Shown here: in pieces, positions 1-11,456 of the stretch
Layout of the letters: each line of letters begins with the position of its first letter
Position numbering within the stretch: position 1 is the first letter of the stretch
Assembly (NCBI GenBank): GCA_029532415.1
Contig: JAQOTA010000071.1
Location: 124,001 to 188,000, forward strand
Source: Marasmius tenuissimus
Taxonomy: Eukaryota; Basidiomycota; Agaricomycetes; Agaricales; Marasmiaceae
Length of the DNA stretch: 64,000 nt
Direction of reading: 5' to 3'
Notes under the pieces: generated by a model
Told to the model about the DNA's origin: nothing
The model's database searches: none
What the model saw: the letters and a program-made list of their open reading frames with translations, nothing else
Program-made: the position numbers and the translations under genes

Positions 1-48
1 GGCTCGTATACAAATCAGATTCACTATACAGTCTGTCGTTCACGCTCT

Positions 49-848
49 TTACCAAGTTGCATACGGAAGGAATTTACCACTAGTAGAAGAAAGGGTTGAG
101 TCCGAATTTTTCTTCCAAAAACCTCATGAACGGAAAGACTTACTCGAAACTGATGACAGCACGGTCACCCTTGGGATCGGCTTTTCTTTCGATATGAATC
201 TTGCAGTCAATCATTGACACGATTCCGTCGCCGAACTACAAGCAGACTGAAGGTAAGGCTCAATTCAATTCCCGAATTCCCGATACGACTCACCTTCTCA
301 TGCACGACAGCCTGTGGAAAGGGAGCATTCATCAGAGTCAATTGGGCTTCAGAGCTCAGCAAAGATTTTTACCTTGATGGATGAACCATAGACCAAGACG
401 CCCTGAGGGCAGGTTGCCAGACTCTCAGTTAAATATCCACAAACCATCGAGACCATCACCTACCTCGTATATACGATAAATGACAGGGTCGGTAGGCGGG
501 ACCGGTCCCAGACCACGATACGGCCACCAGTGGTCACCCATCTCTGCGTCCATAGCTGCGTGAGACATGTCAAGCACTCCGGCAAGCTTCTGCAGTTCGT
601 CGGCCTTGAACTTCGCCTACCGAAAGGCGAAAACGTTCGTTACAAGACCAGTCACTCTAAAGGTTCCAAAAACACCCACTTGGCCGTAGAAAGCAGAAGC
701 TACCCAGACTTCTTCGCGACCGATTTCGTTTCCAATCTCCGCGAAGGTGAGATCTAGTCGGAGTAAGGGTTTATCGTTCAGAAGATCGACGCGTTGGCGG
801 ATCGTACTTACTTTTGCTGGCCTTGGCTTTGAAGAGGTCGGTGTGCAT
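49..848 (-). CDS. cynS: Cyanate hydratase (cyanase), copy 1
   Basis: Cyanase converts cyanate plus bicarbonate to carbamate and CO2; fungal enzymes are cytosolic decamers. Spliced exons read the N-terminal helical domain (LTFAEIGNEIGREEVWVAS, FYGQAKF), the linker PPTDPVIYRIYE and the C-terminal catalytic domain (VYGSSIKAVVHEKFGDGIVS, then DPKGDRAVISFDGKFLPYATW-stop). The family's catalytic Arg, Glu and Ser positions lie in the YRIYE and FGDGIVS segments. I place six introns; the last splits the Asp codon before GKFLPYATW. The start is uncertain. I use the Met of MHTDLF because the upstream ATG at 945 cannot be spliced in frame through its good donor. An ATG at 1015 opens a hydrophobic leader (LFLLFLLSFSLF) that could join only through a weak donor. 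It is a tandem paralogue of the gene at 2139-3028. Confidence 0.88.
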
Positions 849-2138
849 GGCTGAAATTTCTGAGTACGGGCGTGTAGTGGAGGAAAGAGTCTTCGAAACT
901 GGTCAACGCAGATTCATCGCAGTTGCAGAGGAACACGTACGACATCCCTAGCCGGGATCGGGATGAACAAAGAGAATGAGAGAAGGAAGAGTAGGAAGAG
1001 CTTGTTCTGCAACATGGTGTTCGGAGATGATGGCCATACTACAAAGTAAATCTCCCTTTTAAACAGGATTCCAGAGCCCAGAGTTCTGCACAAATGACTG
1101 AGCTTGAATATTCGCGAGAATCGAATATTTCGGATGGGCTTTACTTACCAAAGACCAACGATTTGATTGAAGTCCGGGCGGAGTAGATAAGGAGGTTCAA
1201 TCAAAGAATGCTTGGAAAGTATCAATAGATGTTAATAGAATTCGGACTTGAAAAATGAATACTCGCCAGACAAGAGACGAGTTGAGCTTCTTCGCGCCAA
1301 ATTAACCTTATCTTAGAGGGGTGCCTGGCTCGCGAGAGCGTACCCCAGAGCAGCAAGGAAAAAGCAAAAGTGTTCAGCCAAAGCGGGCATCAAAGCGTCG
1401 AAGGAAGTTCTTCCATCGAGAAGACTGAAGCCCGACCCCTCGAGCAACAACAAGTGAAAGTGATTCATTGTCATTCGGTAAAGAATCATCTGGATTGCAT
1501 GATACGTTCTCCCAGATGAACCGATGATCCTTGGCTGAGTTCGTCGCACGTAGTCGTGCTTAGGGGTACAAAAACACGGCCGAGGTGTCATGAAAACCAC
1601 GATAAGGAATAAAGCACTCATGAATGATGGGTAAGATAGATGCATGATCATGGGCTGCGATACCTCTCTGAACGTCTGCGTTATCGGTTTCTATAATCCA
1701 AGTAGCAGACCACGTACGAGTTCCAAGCGGGTGTTGTATCCCGGCCTTCCGAAAAGTATGGTTTTCGCGGACTTTTACAAGTCCGATGGTGACCCCCTGT
1801 TGAACAAGACCTCCACAAACAACACACGTGTATTGCAGCGTACATCGGTCGCGGGCGCGAGTAGAAAGACAACGAGATTGACGAGCTCTGGTCGGGGCAG
1901 CCTCTCATCGGCCGACTTCCTGAGCCTACACCCAGGTGGGTGTAAGAGGGCTGCAGGTGGTCGACGACCTTGAACTCTCATGCTGACATACACCGTACAT
2001 TAGCTTTATCGTTCGAGCTAAAGACATACTGTAGGAATCCGGGGGAATTCAATTCAGATATTTATAACATAATCTACAAACCGTGCTTATCGTTTGTGTA
2101 CAATTGAAAGAAGTCTTCTCATCGGAGCTGTGTGTTAT
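849..2138. other. Intergenic, no supported gene
   Basis: This is the upstream region of cyanase copy 1 and the downstream region of copy 2. Short overlapping open frames exist on both strands around 1313-1993, but none shows a family signature, a consistent splice pattern or a paralogue elsewhere in the window. I see no RNA gene here. Confidence 0.5.
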
Positions 2139-3028
2139 TCACCAGGTGGCATACGGCAAGAATTTCCCACTGAGAAGGACATCAGCATCCGGCTCGATGA
2201 TCCATGAGGAGCACGTACTCGAAGGAGATGACGGCCCGGTCGCCTTTGGGATCAGGTTTCCTCTCCACGTGAATCTTGCAGTCAATCATCGAGACGATTC
2301 CATCACCGAACTGTTGTCAAAGAGAAGGAGGGGTCACTGATCAGAAATGCGTATGGTGTAGCGCCCGACGAACCTTCTCGTGGATTACGGTCTGGAGGGC
2401 GAGACACGGATCAGTACGAACATAAGCGGCTTAGCATTTCGCAGGCTCGAGCAAACTCTCACCTTGAGGGGTTGTCCATACACCAACACACCCTATGGTT
2501 CATGGTTAACCCATAGCTGTCACCCATGAGAATGCGAGTATCATACCTCATACAGACGATAGATCACAGGGTCAGTCGGTGGAGATGGGCCCAAGCCACG
2601 CTGTGGCCACCAGTGCTCGCCACACCCAGCCTGTAATGCCGTGTGGGCTATTCCGAGGACCTTGGATAGCTTCTCCAGATCTTGCGCGTTGAACTTGGCC
2701 TGGAGAGATAGGTGAGACAAGGGAGCTCGAGAACGAATGAAGTATGACCGCAACACGCACTTGACCGTAGAAAGCGGACGCAACCCAGACTTCATCACGA
2801 CCGAGCTCTTTGGCGATGGCCTCGAAGGTAAGACCTGGGAATGAGTGAGTAGCGAGATCGTGACCGAGAGGATGGCGCGCTCACCTTTCTTAGCCTTGGC
2901 TTCAAAAAGCTGAGCATGAATGGAGGAAACCTCGGAGAATGGGCGGGTTGTAGTGCAGATGGTCTGGCAGAACGATGAACACGATAGCTTAAGGGAAGGA
3001 GAAAGGCACTTACAGCTTCGTTAGACAT
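2139..3028 (-). CDS. cynS: Cyanate hydratase (cyanase), copy 2
   Basis: Intact paralogue of the neighbouring cyanase, in the same orientation. The first exon encodes MSNEA and is followed by a GTAAGT donor. Later exons read SSIHAQLFEAKAKK, GLTFEAIAKELGRDEVWVAS, FYGQAKFNAQDLEKLSKVLG, PPTDPVIYRLYE, GVLVYGQPLKTVIHEKFGDGIVS and DPKGDRAVISFDGKFLPYATW-stop. That is about 160 residues, the usual length for eukaryotic cyanase. Intron positions match copy 1, including the phase-2 intron just before the GKFLPYATW exon, so the pair arose by tandem duplication after the introns were in place. The start is better supported than in copy 1. The likely role is cyanate detoxification or nitrogen release in the cytosol. 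Confidence 0.93.
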
Positions 3029-3597
3029 GACTGCAGTGGAGGTAAGAATGAGAGAGTGGATGTCATACGACGATGTTTCCGGCTGCCTTTTAACAAATCC
3101 CAGACCAATGGCCGTCAAGTGACCAGGAACCATCCAATATGGTCAAGTGGAGTAGCTGTGCCATTCCAACACGCGAGTCAATCCCCACCAACGGACGAGG
3201 GTTCCGGGCGCGTTCATTAACGTCGCTTTTGCGACGAAGAAGCCATTGGTAGAATATGGATGTCGCGGAGAATAGAACGAAAATAGAAAGAACAGAGTCG
3301 ATAGTTCGAATTTTGAGCTATTTCTGCTTTCACTAGACGTCACTCGTGCGGTCGCGTCGGGAGCTAGGGGGAACGGTGGGGGCTGGTGAGAGAAATACAT
3401 AGAAATGAGAGGATGTTGGAAGACCGCCATGGCCGAGACACCAACCTATGTCTGTGTGCGTTGTTCTTGCACATTTGCAAAGCATGAATATTCCAAAGAT
3501 AGGTTGTTCCTACAACGGTTTCGGTGACCCTAAGACAAATAGGATACAAGAATAGAACTAGAAATGAAGTACCAGAGGTCCATCATAGCCTTCCAAT
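3029..3597. other. Intergenic, nothing recognised
   Basis: Lies between the start of cyanase copy 2 and the 3' end of the SDHAF3 gene. Only short frames without family signatures are visible. It presumably holds the cyanase promoter and the SDHAF3 3' UTR. Confidence 0.5.
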
Positions 3598-4211
3598 TCA
3601 CGACGACCGTTCTCCTTCTCCCGAAGACTTCGTGTCGGATGATTCTGTGTTCCAAGGGTCCTTTGTTGCCTGCAAAAGTTCGTAGAGCTGCCCAAGCTGC
3701 TCGGCCGACATCTGTCATAGACATAAACAATTTCTCCGTCAACATGAAACGGTTCGAATGGACCGCAAATTCGCTCACTTTCTCAAGCATGAATGGATCA
3801 AGTCTTTTCCCTCTGAACACCTCGCCCGTCGGACCTTGTGGGAGTTCTTGAAGATACATCTTCCATTGCGACAAGAAGCCAATGATGTGAACTGGATTTG
3901 TTACTTGTCTGTGCCGTCGGAATTCTTTGGGATGCGTCAATGATTGAACTGTAGTGCTTCATAAGTCGTGGAGCACGTACCAGCTTTCACATAGTCATCT
4001 CCTAACAGCCTCATTTCTTGAGGTAGATATCGATGCGCTCGAAGTAACCTCCGGTATAACCTGCAAGTGATTTGCCTTGAATTTTATCGACCCTTCAGGA
4101 GCGAAGCCTGTTGACTGACGGTTTTGGCGGCAGGAGAGTTGCATTGGCTTCTTGAAGACTGAGCGGTCTAGATGACACAGATTCTGCCAATCTCACTAAC
4201 GTTCGTTGCAT
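3598..4211 (-). CDS. SDHAF3: Succinate dehydrogenase assembly factor 3 (ACN9/SDH7 family)
   Basis: SDHAF3 is a mitochondrial matrix LYR-motif protein that helps insert and protect the iron-sulfur subunit of complex II. Four exons give about 125 residues. The N-terminus ([12 protein letters not shown]...LLPPKP) looks like a presequence. It is followed by [26 protein letters not shown], which contains the LYR motif, then [40 protein letters not shown] and a last exon [20 protein letters not shown] followed by a short polar tail. Splice sites were chosen because each joins two parts of the known family sequence in frame: donor after PPKP, acceptor before LYRR, donor before EFRRH and donor after MLEK. 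It is a single-copy housekeeping gene and appears intact. Confidence 0.9.
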
Positions 4212-4411
4212 TTGGAAGGGAGTTGAGGCCAAAGGGGGGAGCGAAAAAGGACTACCGTGGGAGAATGACGAACACCCTCCGGAATTCGGATGCAGGTAGG
4301 CGCTCGTCTGGCTCGACTGCCCCACCGTGCACATACTCGAGATTTACATTCCGACTACACAGAAGATTGTTATGTGACATTTACATTGGTTTATGTGTAT
4401 ATCCCGCCAAC

Positions 4412-7400
4412 TCAAGGTTTGGTTTCCTCCGCCAAATTCAAGAACATGACCATCAAGCGGAGGGCCTCATTTTTCGCCGCAGTCGCATTTTTATCATACA
4501 CGATCGCCTCGGTCAGAGCCGGTAAGGTAGTAGCACCGTAGCCTGTCCCAAACATGATCGTCAGCAAATGAGCAACTATCCTTGCGAGCGCCGGACTCAC
4601 CAAGCCACTTGCCGGGGGCAACACCTAAATGACGATACCATTCTCTGTCCTTGATACCATCCTCATCGAGAAATCCCCGCTCAAAGGCGATGACCTTTCT
4701 GTTTGCTTTAACCACCCTCTTCAGAGCCTTGAAGAATTCACGCCACGGGTTCTTGGGGAATGGTAACCGGGAGAGCTTTTCTTCGTCCTCCAACTCTTCC
4801 GATAAGAAGTCCATCCAATCTTGAACGTGTTTGAAGGGCCGTTCGGGCGAGTCAAAGACAGAGTGGTACCAGTCTGCCACCCTTCTGAGGAAGCCACCGC
4901 CGCATCGACCACGGGAGCGGGGTTTGGAGAATTTGGGGAGTCTCTTGAGGGCTTCCCAGAAGTTCTTCTCGGCGGCAACTTTTTCCTCGTCCAACTCCAA
5001 ACTAGCAGATTGAAGATGTTCAATGGACCAACGCAAGCCAATCAAGTCGCTGGAGATATCCATGTCTTCCGGAACAGCTTTTCCACTCTATGAGAAAGAT
5101 AAGGAAGGGGCCAGAGACAGAAGAGGTGTACTCACTCGTTAACGTATTCGCTTAGCTCAAAGGCATACTGGGTAGTATTGAGCGGAACGATGACAGAATC
5201 CGTGAGGCGAAGCGTCATGAGACCTAGATGTTGCGCAATAGCAACCTATGCAAGTTGAGATGATCAGACGAGTTTACAATCAAAAGGCTACGAATTTACT
5301 CACATGTCTCTTATAGCCAGGATCGCCGTATTCATCCTGCCACTGAACCGTGTCATAGATCGAGTGATAGTGGTAGGCCGCGTCAGAGGGTGTCTCTGAA
5401 AAGCTTTGATGGGCACTTGCGACCTACATCCGGTAAGCGCGCAGTACGTGAACCCCATGAATGGAAGACAACGTACACCAAGTCTCTGCAAGAAGACCGT
5501 AAAATCACTTCCACTACCCAAGAGGCCCACACCCGTAGATGAGGCCCGGCCCTTGGCCTTCCTGGTCTCGAAATCGTGCACAACTTCCGTATCAACTTTG
5601 GCGCTTCCATTGAACCCAGTGAATGGCCCCTGATCATCTCGAGCATCCCAGAGGGTCTTGCCCTCAGTAGTCGGGTGAGGGACATCCAATGCTGTTCGCT
5701 TGATGAGATGCGCAAGGGAGGGCGAAGCTAGAGCCTCCCATTGAGAACCGGATGATGCATCGACATTGAGATATGCAACTGCGTGCTTTCCGATCCATTC
5801 TGCAAAGTCTTCACCGTATTCAGTGCTGCCGATAAGACCGTGCTGAAGAGAGCGCATCAATCACGGAAATTTCGTATTACAGATACGAACTCATACCTCT
5901 TCAGCATCCCAACTTGCAATCAGGATAGTTCGAAGGGGTTTCCAACCCTGCCTGAGCAACTCACCAAACCCGCGAACAATCTCGTGTAGCGATGCGGTTC
6001 CACTGATAGGATCTGCAGCACCTAGTACCCATGCTATACTCCCAGACGTCAGGCGAGATATTCGCGGACATTTGGACACGAGTGTACCCACCGTCGCGAT
6101 GGCATCCTACAATGACCACCTCATCCTTGATGTGCCCGGGAATAGCGGCCATCGTATTCCATATAGGTGTAACGTTGTAGTCAACTTCATGTATCGCAAG
6201 ATCAGGACACGAACAGAACGGTGTCTCAATTACCCACTTACCGTGATTAACGAGTCGGACCTTCGAGATACTGCTCTTTCCGCTCAGCTTCCTCCGACCA
6301 TTGACCGTGGGCTCTCCAAGATTATGTATCTCCTCAATCTCCTCCAAAAGACGCTGAGCATTTTGCCACGAGAGAGGAAGGCTAGGGATCTTCGGTAGGC
6401 TTACGGGCTTTTGTCGTTCAGCACCTTCGTAAGCAGGGTATCCAGGGGTTGTCGGGTCGCCAGGATGCTTCGAAATATACATCACACTCCCTCTCTGAAT
6501 CGAGGTTGGGTTGCGAGCGGGTCCTTGAGGGTATAGGGTATATCCATTTTCTACTGTAACATAGCCATCATCTCGTGGGTCGGAGTAGATGAGGACCCCA
6601 GCAGCGCCCAATTCCTCAGCACCTTTGATCTGTAACAAAGACATCAGGTTGAGCATTTGAACGATAGAATGATTCGCTGACGTGCCTTGAGACCACGCAG
6701 GACACCTCCGTAACGTGTCAAAACAATCTTTCCCGTAAAGTTGGTACCAGCCTCGACGAGTTCATCGTAATCCTAAGCCTAGATGAGTGATAATATTCTC
6801 GATGTGGTGCGAAAAACTACCTCTTTCGTTCCGTAGTTTGCGTAAATCACCTGACCAAAACTTGAGTTGAAGGTGAGAACTTCATTTGAAGTTCGATCGT
6901 CGTACCTGTCCCTCTGCCTCGCCATCACTGCTGAATCCGTGCCATGCAGGAACGAAATCCCTATACTTGTGCGCGTCTTCATCCAAAGGATCACCATCCT
7001 CATCCAAATCCGCTTTCCACACCGATTTCCCTTCGTCGTCCAGGATATCCACACTTCTCCCAAGTGGAGCATCGAGTTCTGGATAGTAGATATCGATCCA
7101 TGCCGTGGGATCGGTTGGGCGTAGCGGTTCGGTCAGTATAATAGTTGAAGCGCGAGATTTGGGTGTTCCAGCGTCGAATATGGGTGATTTACGTGGCGGC
7201 TTGATACCAAGCTCCTTTTGGAAGAGCTCCAGCATCTTCTTCGCGTCTGTGTAGTCTTGACAAGAGCCTGCAACATGGGGACGACTGGCAAACGTCTCTG
7301 CTGCGGAGCGTGCACTTTCACCATTTGGAATCGAGCTGGAAAGGAATGGACGTGAGACTATGTCCAGGGAACGATGGAGCATGCAACGCACAGAAAGAGT

Positions 7401-7621
7401 GTCTCCTTCTCCTTCTCCTCCAGAGGAGGTCGTGCATAGTGCACGTCCTGAAGAGCCGTCACTTCGCTCCAGAAATTGCTGGGGCCATACAGCCCATACA
7501 GAGCAGCGGAAAGGCAAATTAGGGCAATGATTCGTTTGGTCCGATATGACTGGTTTCGCGTCCTCTGACAGCCCGGCCTGGCGGAGACCAGTTTCTCGGG
7601 ATCCAGCGCTTTCCCTGGCAT
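4412..7621 (-). CDS. M28B zinc peptidase with PA and TfR-dimerisation domains (glutamate carboxypeptidase II / Vps70-like)
   Basis: Type II membrane protein. A short basic cytoplasmic start is followed by one membrane span ([16 protein letters not shown]) and then the ectodomain. A PA insert reads [23 protein letters not shown], followed by [16 protein letters not shown]. The M28 core has the expected two-zinc ligands: His in CHRDAWVLG, Asp in GAADPISGT, the Glu pair in WDAEEVGLIGS, Asp in [10 protein letters not shown], and His in [11 protein letters not shown]. The C-terminus is a transferrin-receptor-like dimerisation domain ending [21 protein letters not shown] place about eleven introns; the one after LRGLK uses a GC donor (GCACGT). 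No break is seen. In fungi such proteins sit in the vacuolar or endosomal system. The gene is head-to-head with the hydrolase at 8218, about 600 bp away. Confidence 0.9.
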
Positions 7622-8217
7622 GATGGAAGTGGGAGAGTCAGGACAGAAGGTCGATCAAGGGTCGACGCCGAAATCTATGGACGGCAGGCATGCAGCGGCA
7701 GGCAGGAACGTACACCAGCGTCTTTTCTCCGATCCGAGGCATGACCGTGTCATCGTCCTCTCTCTTTCAGTCTCTCACCATCTCACCATTACCTAGCTTT
7801 GCTGCTCGCAGACCTCTACGAGATCTCCTACCATTTCTCTCAGCATCTTTTAGCCACGAGAAGCTGCTTGGCTACGGAATTCAAGACGGTACCCATGCAC
7901 AGCTCTTGTAAAAGGCAACTGCGGGAATCCAGAAGATTCCTCTAGTAGCTCCGAATGAACCTTGGGCTCCAGGTCTTCGTATATCAGTTTCTGACTGAAA
8001 TAAATCAGATGCACCACCTTCTGGGAAATCGCGCAGCGCGCAGTAGTGCGCCGAGCACGAGTCGCGGTTAGGTGACTTGAAAAATCACTGCAATTGGAAT
8101 CGGCTAACTTCTACCTACTGTATGGGTTTCCGTACCCTGCCTTCTTATAGCACCTGACTCTTCGAAACATTTATATAGGCCCATCGATGCGATGTCGACT
8201 CTTACTCACGATCCACC
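7622..8217. promoter_or_regulatory. Shared divergent promoter region
   Basis: About 600 bp separates the start codons of the M28B peptidase (-) and the alpha/beta hydrolase (+). It contains pyrimidine-rich stretches typical of fungal promoters and a TATA-like element close to the hydrolase start. No convincing coding sequence is present. Confidence 0.5.
8172..8178 (+). promoter_or_regulatory. TATA-like element of the alpha/beta hydrolase
   Basis: TATATAG lies about 40 bp upstream of the ATG at 8218, a usual position for a short 5' UTR in basidiomycetes. Confidence 0.4.
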
Positions 8218-9598
8218 ATGGCCGAATGGGCTCATTATTCTGATATCGATCCAGAATTTGCTCCGTTGGCGGGCTCGATTTCAGCTCCTCCGACTGATCT
8301 ACCCGTCGAACAGATTCGTGCCTCCTACGATGAGTTTGTCAAGCAAGTAAACAGCAAGTTTGAACCCAATCTCCCCCCGAGTATGTTACCAAGGCCATCG
8401 AACTCGAGGACACGACAACGGCTAACAGTCTTTCCTTCGTAGGCTCGGAGTATACCGTCGCAGAGCATGAAATCGATGTTGGAGGAGGGGCTAAAGTGCT
8501 TGCGAAAAGTATAGTGCCCACCCCTCGCGATGGCGAAGATAGGAAGTTCCCGCTGTTGTTTTGGATACATGGCGGAGGTACGAGAGGTCTTGATGCTCAA
8601 CCGAAAATCGGAAGTCACGCTGACTCTGCTTGCCTTCCCATGATGATAGGTTTTACTATAGGCGACCGCAACTTGGATGACTACTGGCTGAGGGTCGCGA
8701 GCGTTCAAGTCCGTATTGCTGTTGTCAACTGTGAATATCGGTGCGTACCTGTCGAACTACTACACGAAGGGTTCTCGTCCTTATCTTCAACAGCTTGGCG
8801 CCAGAGCACCTCTTTCCAACAGCAGCGGACGACTGTTTTGCGGCTTTGAAATACGTGGCTTCAAACCCAGACAAGTTCTCAGCGTCGTTGAAAAAGGGTC
8901 TCCTCGTGGGTGGATCATCTGCGGGTGGGAATTTGGCCGCTGTAGTTGCACACCTCGCTCGCGATGATTCATTCTTCAACAACAAGCCTGTGACCGGTCA
9001 GCTACTTCACATCCCGGTTATATGTCATTACGATGCCGTTCCTGAGAAGTGAGTTATCGTCGTGATGATATCTGTGTAGGCAAGAGCTGACCCGAGGTCC
9101 TCAGATACAAACCCTTGTATCTATCCATGGAACAGAATAAGGACGCGCCCGTAACGAACAAAAGCGGTATTGAGGCCTTCTACGGTGCGTGTTCATCCAG
9201 CTTTCATCTAAAGATTCTCTTGGTCCTGACTCTACAAAAGCTATCTACAAGCCAGTCGCCACCGACACGAAATTCTCCCCCCTTCTTCTCGACACCCATA
9301 AAGGACTACCTCCTGCGTTTCTCCAAATCTGTGGGCTCGATCCGTTGCGTGACGAGGGCCTCATCTACGAGAAAGTGCTCAGGGAGGCGGGTGTCCCTAC
9401 GAAACTCGAAGTGTACGAACGTTCCATTACCTTCCTGTCCGGATGAAACTAACCACTTACGCGTGTCTCGATATCGAACAGATACCCGGTGTGCCTCATG
9501 GCTTTGAGGCCATGCTTCCTCATCTCAAGCAGGCGGTGAAGCTTCGGGAGGACACCCGCACAGGACTGAAGTGGTTGCTTGACCAGGGGAAGGCTTGA
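8218..9598 (+). CDS. Alpha/beta hydrolase, HSL / alpha-beta-hydrolase-3 type esterase
   Basis: Cytosolic-type carboxylic ester hydrolase of about 340 residues, with no signal peptide. Spliced exons read LLFWIHGGG (the oxyanion-hole HGGG motif), VVNCEYRLAPEHLFPTAADD (typical of the HSL family), LLVGGSSAGGNLAAVVAHLA (nucleophile elbow, here GSSAG instead of the commoner GDSAG), PPAFLQICGLDPLRDEG (catalytic Asp) and PGVPHGFEAMLP (catalytic His), ending LKWLLDQGKA-stop. The catalytic triad is complete. Several introns interrupt it; the one before PGVPHGF has a slightly ambiguous donor (GTGTAC). The substrate cannot be told from sequence; arylacetamide-deacetylase-like and lipase-like enzymes share this fold. 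Confidence 0.88.
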
Positions 9599-9920
9599 GA
9601 TAGAGCGTGTTTGTATAATGCGATCTTTGGAACTCTTCGGGACAAAAATCACGGGTCTACGTATCTCTGAACTCTTTAATCTAGCCTCGTTCATAAGTCG
9701 AGAGGAAGCCCTCCAGGGGGAGGCATTGCAGGAGCTGCAAGTGAAAGCGCGAGAAGAAGTGCCCGTAACCTCTTTGCCTCGGGTTCTCGAGCCTGCTCTC
9801 ATCTGGTCCGACGACAAAGTGGAGGGGAAGTATCAAGAAAAAAAGTATATATGACATACAAAGTCGACATTATATGGAAGCAAAAAGTTCAAAGCTCGAT
9901 TTCAATCACCAATAGCCGTC
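9599..9920. other. Intergenic, no gene
   Basis: 3' flank of the hydrolase up to the point where similarity to the GH76-like copies begins, near 9921. No coding signature is seen. Confidence 0.45.
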
Positions 9921-11236
9921 TCGTTATATTGACGAATCAACTCGTCAGGTGAATACACGCTCGCCGGCGCGACGTTCCATAGCACAGTGAGTATGATTGA
10001 AATGCCGGAGGGATGAACTCATTCTATATTGTACTGAAGGATTTACACAGAATCAAAACGACCTTCTTGTAACAACTGGTTCGACGGCGTAAGAGTCTCA
10101 GTTGTTTTCACCCTCTCAGTTTGGACGGACCTGACGTATGCTCTCCCTCACTTCCACTCGAGTTGATGAACCCTGAACACTTGCTCTCTAAAGGTTTACC
10201 GTCTCACTTGCCACTGTACCATCCAACCTCGATCAAGCCTACATCACCTTGGCGAGCCAGATGGGACAGTTCATGCAAACTGCGCTCTATCAAGGATCCG
10301 GGACATTCTACAGTAACATCTCAGTGGGGGAATTTAAATTGTCCACTTCGCTGAAATGACAGTGGCGCCGCCGTATCTGATGCCGCGGTCACTACGCAAT
10401 CATTGTCGCTTTTGACACTGAACTCAAAGAACGATGATTTTACTGATATGTGAGTACCCTCACCACATGACGATTTCGCAGCTGATTACCGTTGTTTCAA
10501 GCATCAGGGAGGTGGCTCGTCGCGTGACTGGGAGCATTTGGAACTCTGCTGACGGTGTACTTGGTAATTTGAGCTATTCATTTCACGCTTTGGTGGCTGA
10601 CACGTCACCTCAGACACTCAAAAGGTTTCGGTGGCGACTAAAAACACCACTGCCCAGCACTCACAACGACTGCTTCGGAGCTGTTTTGACTGGGAGCGCG
10701 GCGATGGAGCCTCAGATCTGAAAGTGTATCTTCGCGCATACCTAGCTGTACAGGCGAGTGCACGTTCCCCGGGGATCAATTCTCCTCTCTCTCTGACTAA
10801 GAATGCGGTGATTAGTATGATGCGCTCGTGAAGCTGGCTACATTTCCCAGCGGCGTCCCAAATTTGTACGGAACTGGATTAAGACCTGAAAATCATATCG
10901 TTCCGGAGGCACAGATACAGGCAATCACTATACTGCTAGGCGGGGTCATATCGAGCGACAATGCCACCTCCTCCAACAGCCCCAGGACAACTGATGCCAG
11001 TGGTACCCCCGATACTGGTCGAGCCCCGATCGGAGCCATAGTCGGTGGCATAGTCGGCGGCGTCTTGGGTCTCGCTTTGTTAAAGCAGGAAGCTATTACT
11101 ATCTCCGCCGGCGACGCCAGATGCACGGGGCGACCACAGCAGAACTTGTAACGATATTAAACCAAAGGTTGAGGAATGAGAGGAGTGAGCGATTGGACGC
11201 AAACGAGAGCCCTCCGGAGTATCACAAAAATTCTTA
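9921..11236 (+). pseudogene. GH76-like membrane protein, 5'-truncated and broken copy (copy A)
   Basis: Similarity to the intact copies starts abruptly within the intron before the EYTLAGATFHST exon, so the signal peptide and the first half of the ectodomain are missing. A one-base G insertion in the G run near 10325, followed by a TGA, breaks the middle exon. Near 11120-11124 the tail is deleted from RRRRQM directly to HGATTAEL; the short sequence GATGC occurs at both deletion ends in the intact relative at 50920-53255. The remaining tail ends in SPPEYHKNS. The GC intron donor at 10754 is still present. It is the inverted near-copy of the 3' half of copy E. Confidence 0.85.
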
Positions 11237-11456
11237 GTGGACCTGATGTTTATTGGTGACTATGTGGAGAGACTTGTCGGTGGGGTCGATTGTAGAGAGC
11301 TCGGAAACGTTTCTTCTCGCAAGCCGAGCTTTGTCCAACCTGGTTTCCCACACTCCGGGCGTTGCCGCAACGGTAGCTTAGTCTCTTTAATGCTATTTCA
11401 ATGCTTACCAACATCATCAATCGGGAACCCCAACGAAACTTTTCGGCACGTAGGCT
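9921..11456. repeat. Left arm of long inverted duplication (partner 50650-52445)
   Basis: The 3' half of a GH76-like gene plus about 220 bp of its downstream DNA matches the reverse complement of 50650-52445. The non-coding tail is clearly shared: the segment around TTGCCGCAACGGTAGCTTA at 11363 is found inverted near 50750. Confidence 0.8.

Noticed and set aside
1681..1993. Possible short-chain dehydrogenase C-terminal fragment on the minus strand
   Set aside because: The similarity is limited to a few residues around RPELVNLVVFL, crosses frames, and there is no room for the rest of the gene.
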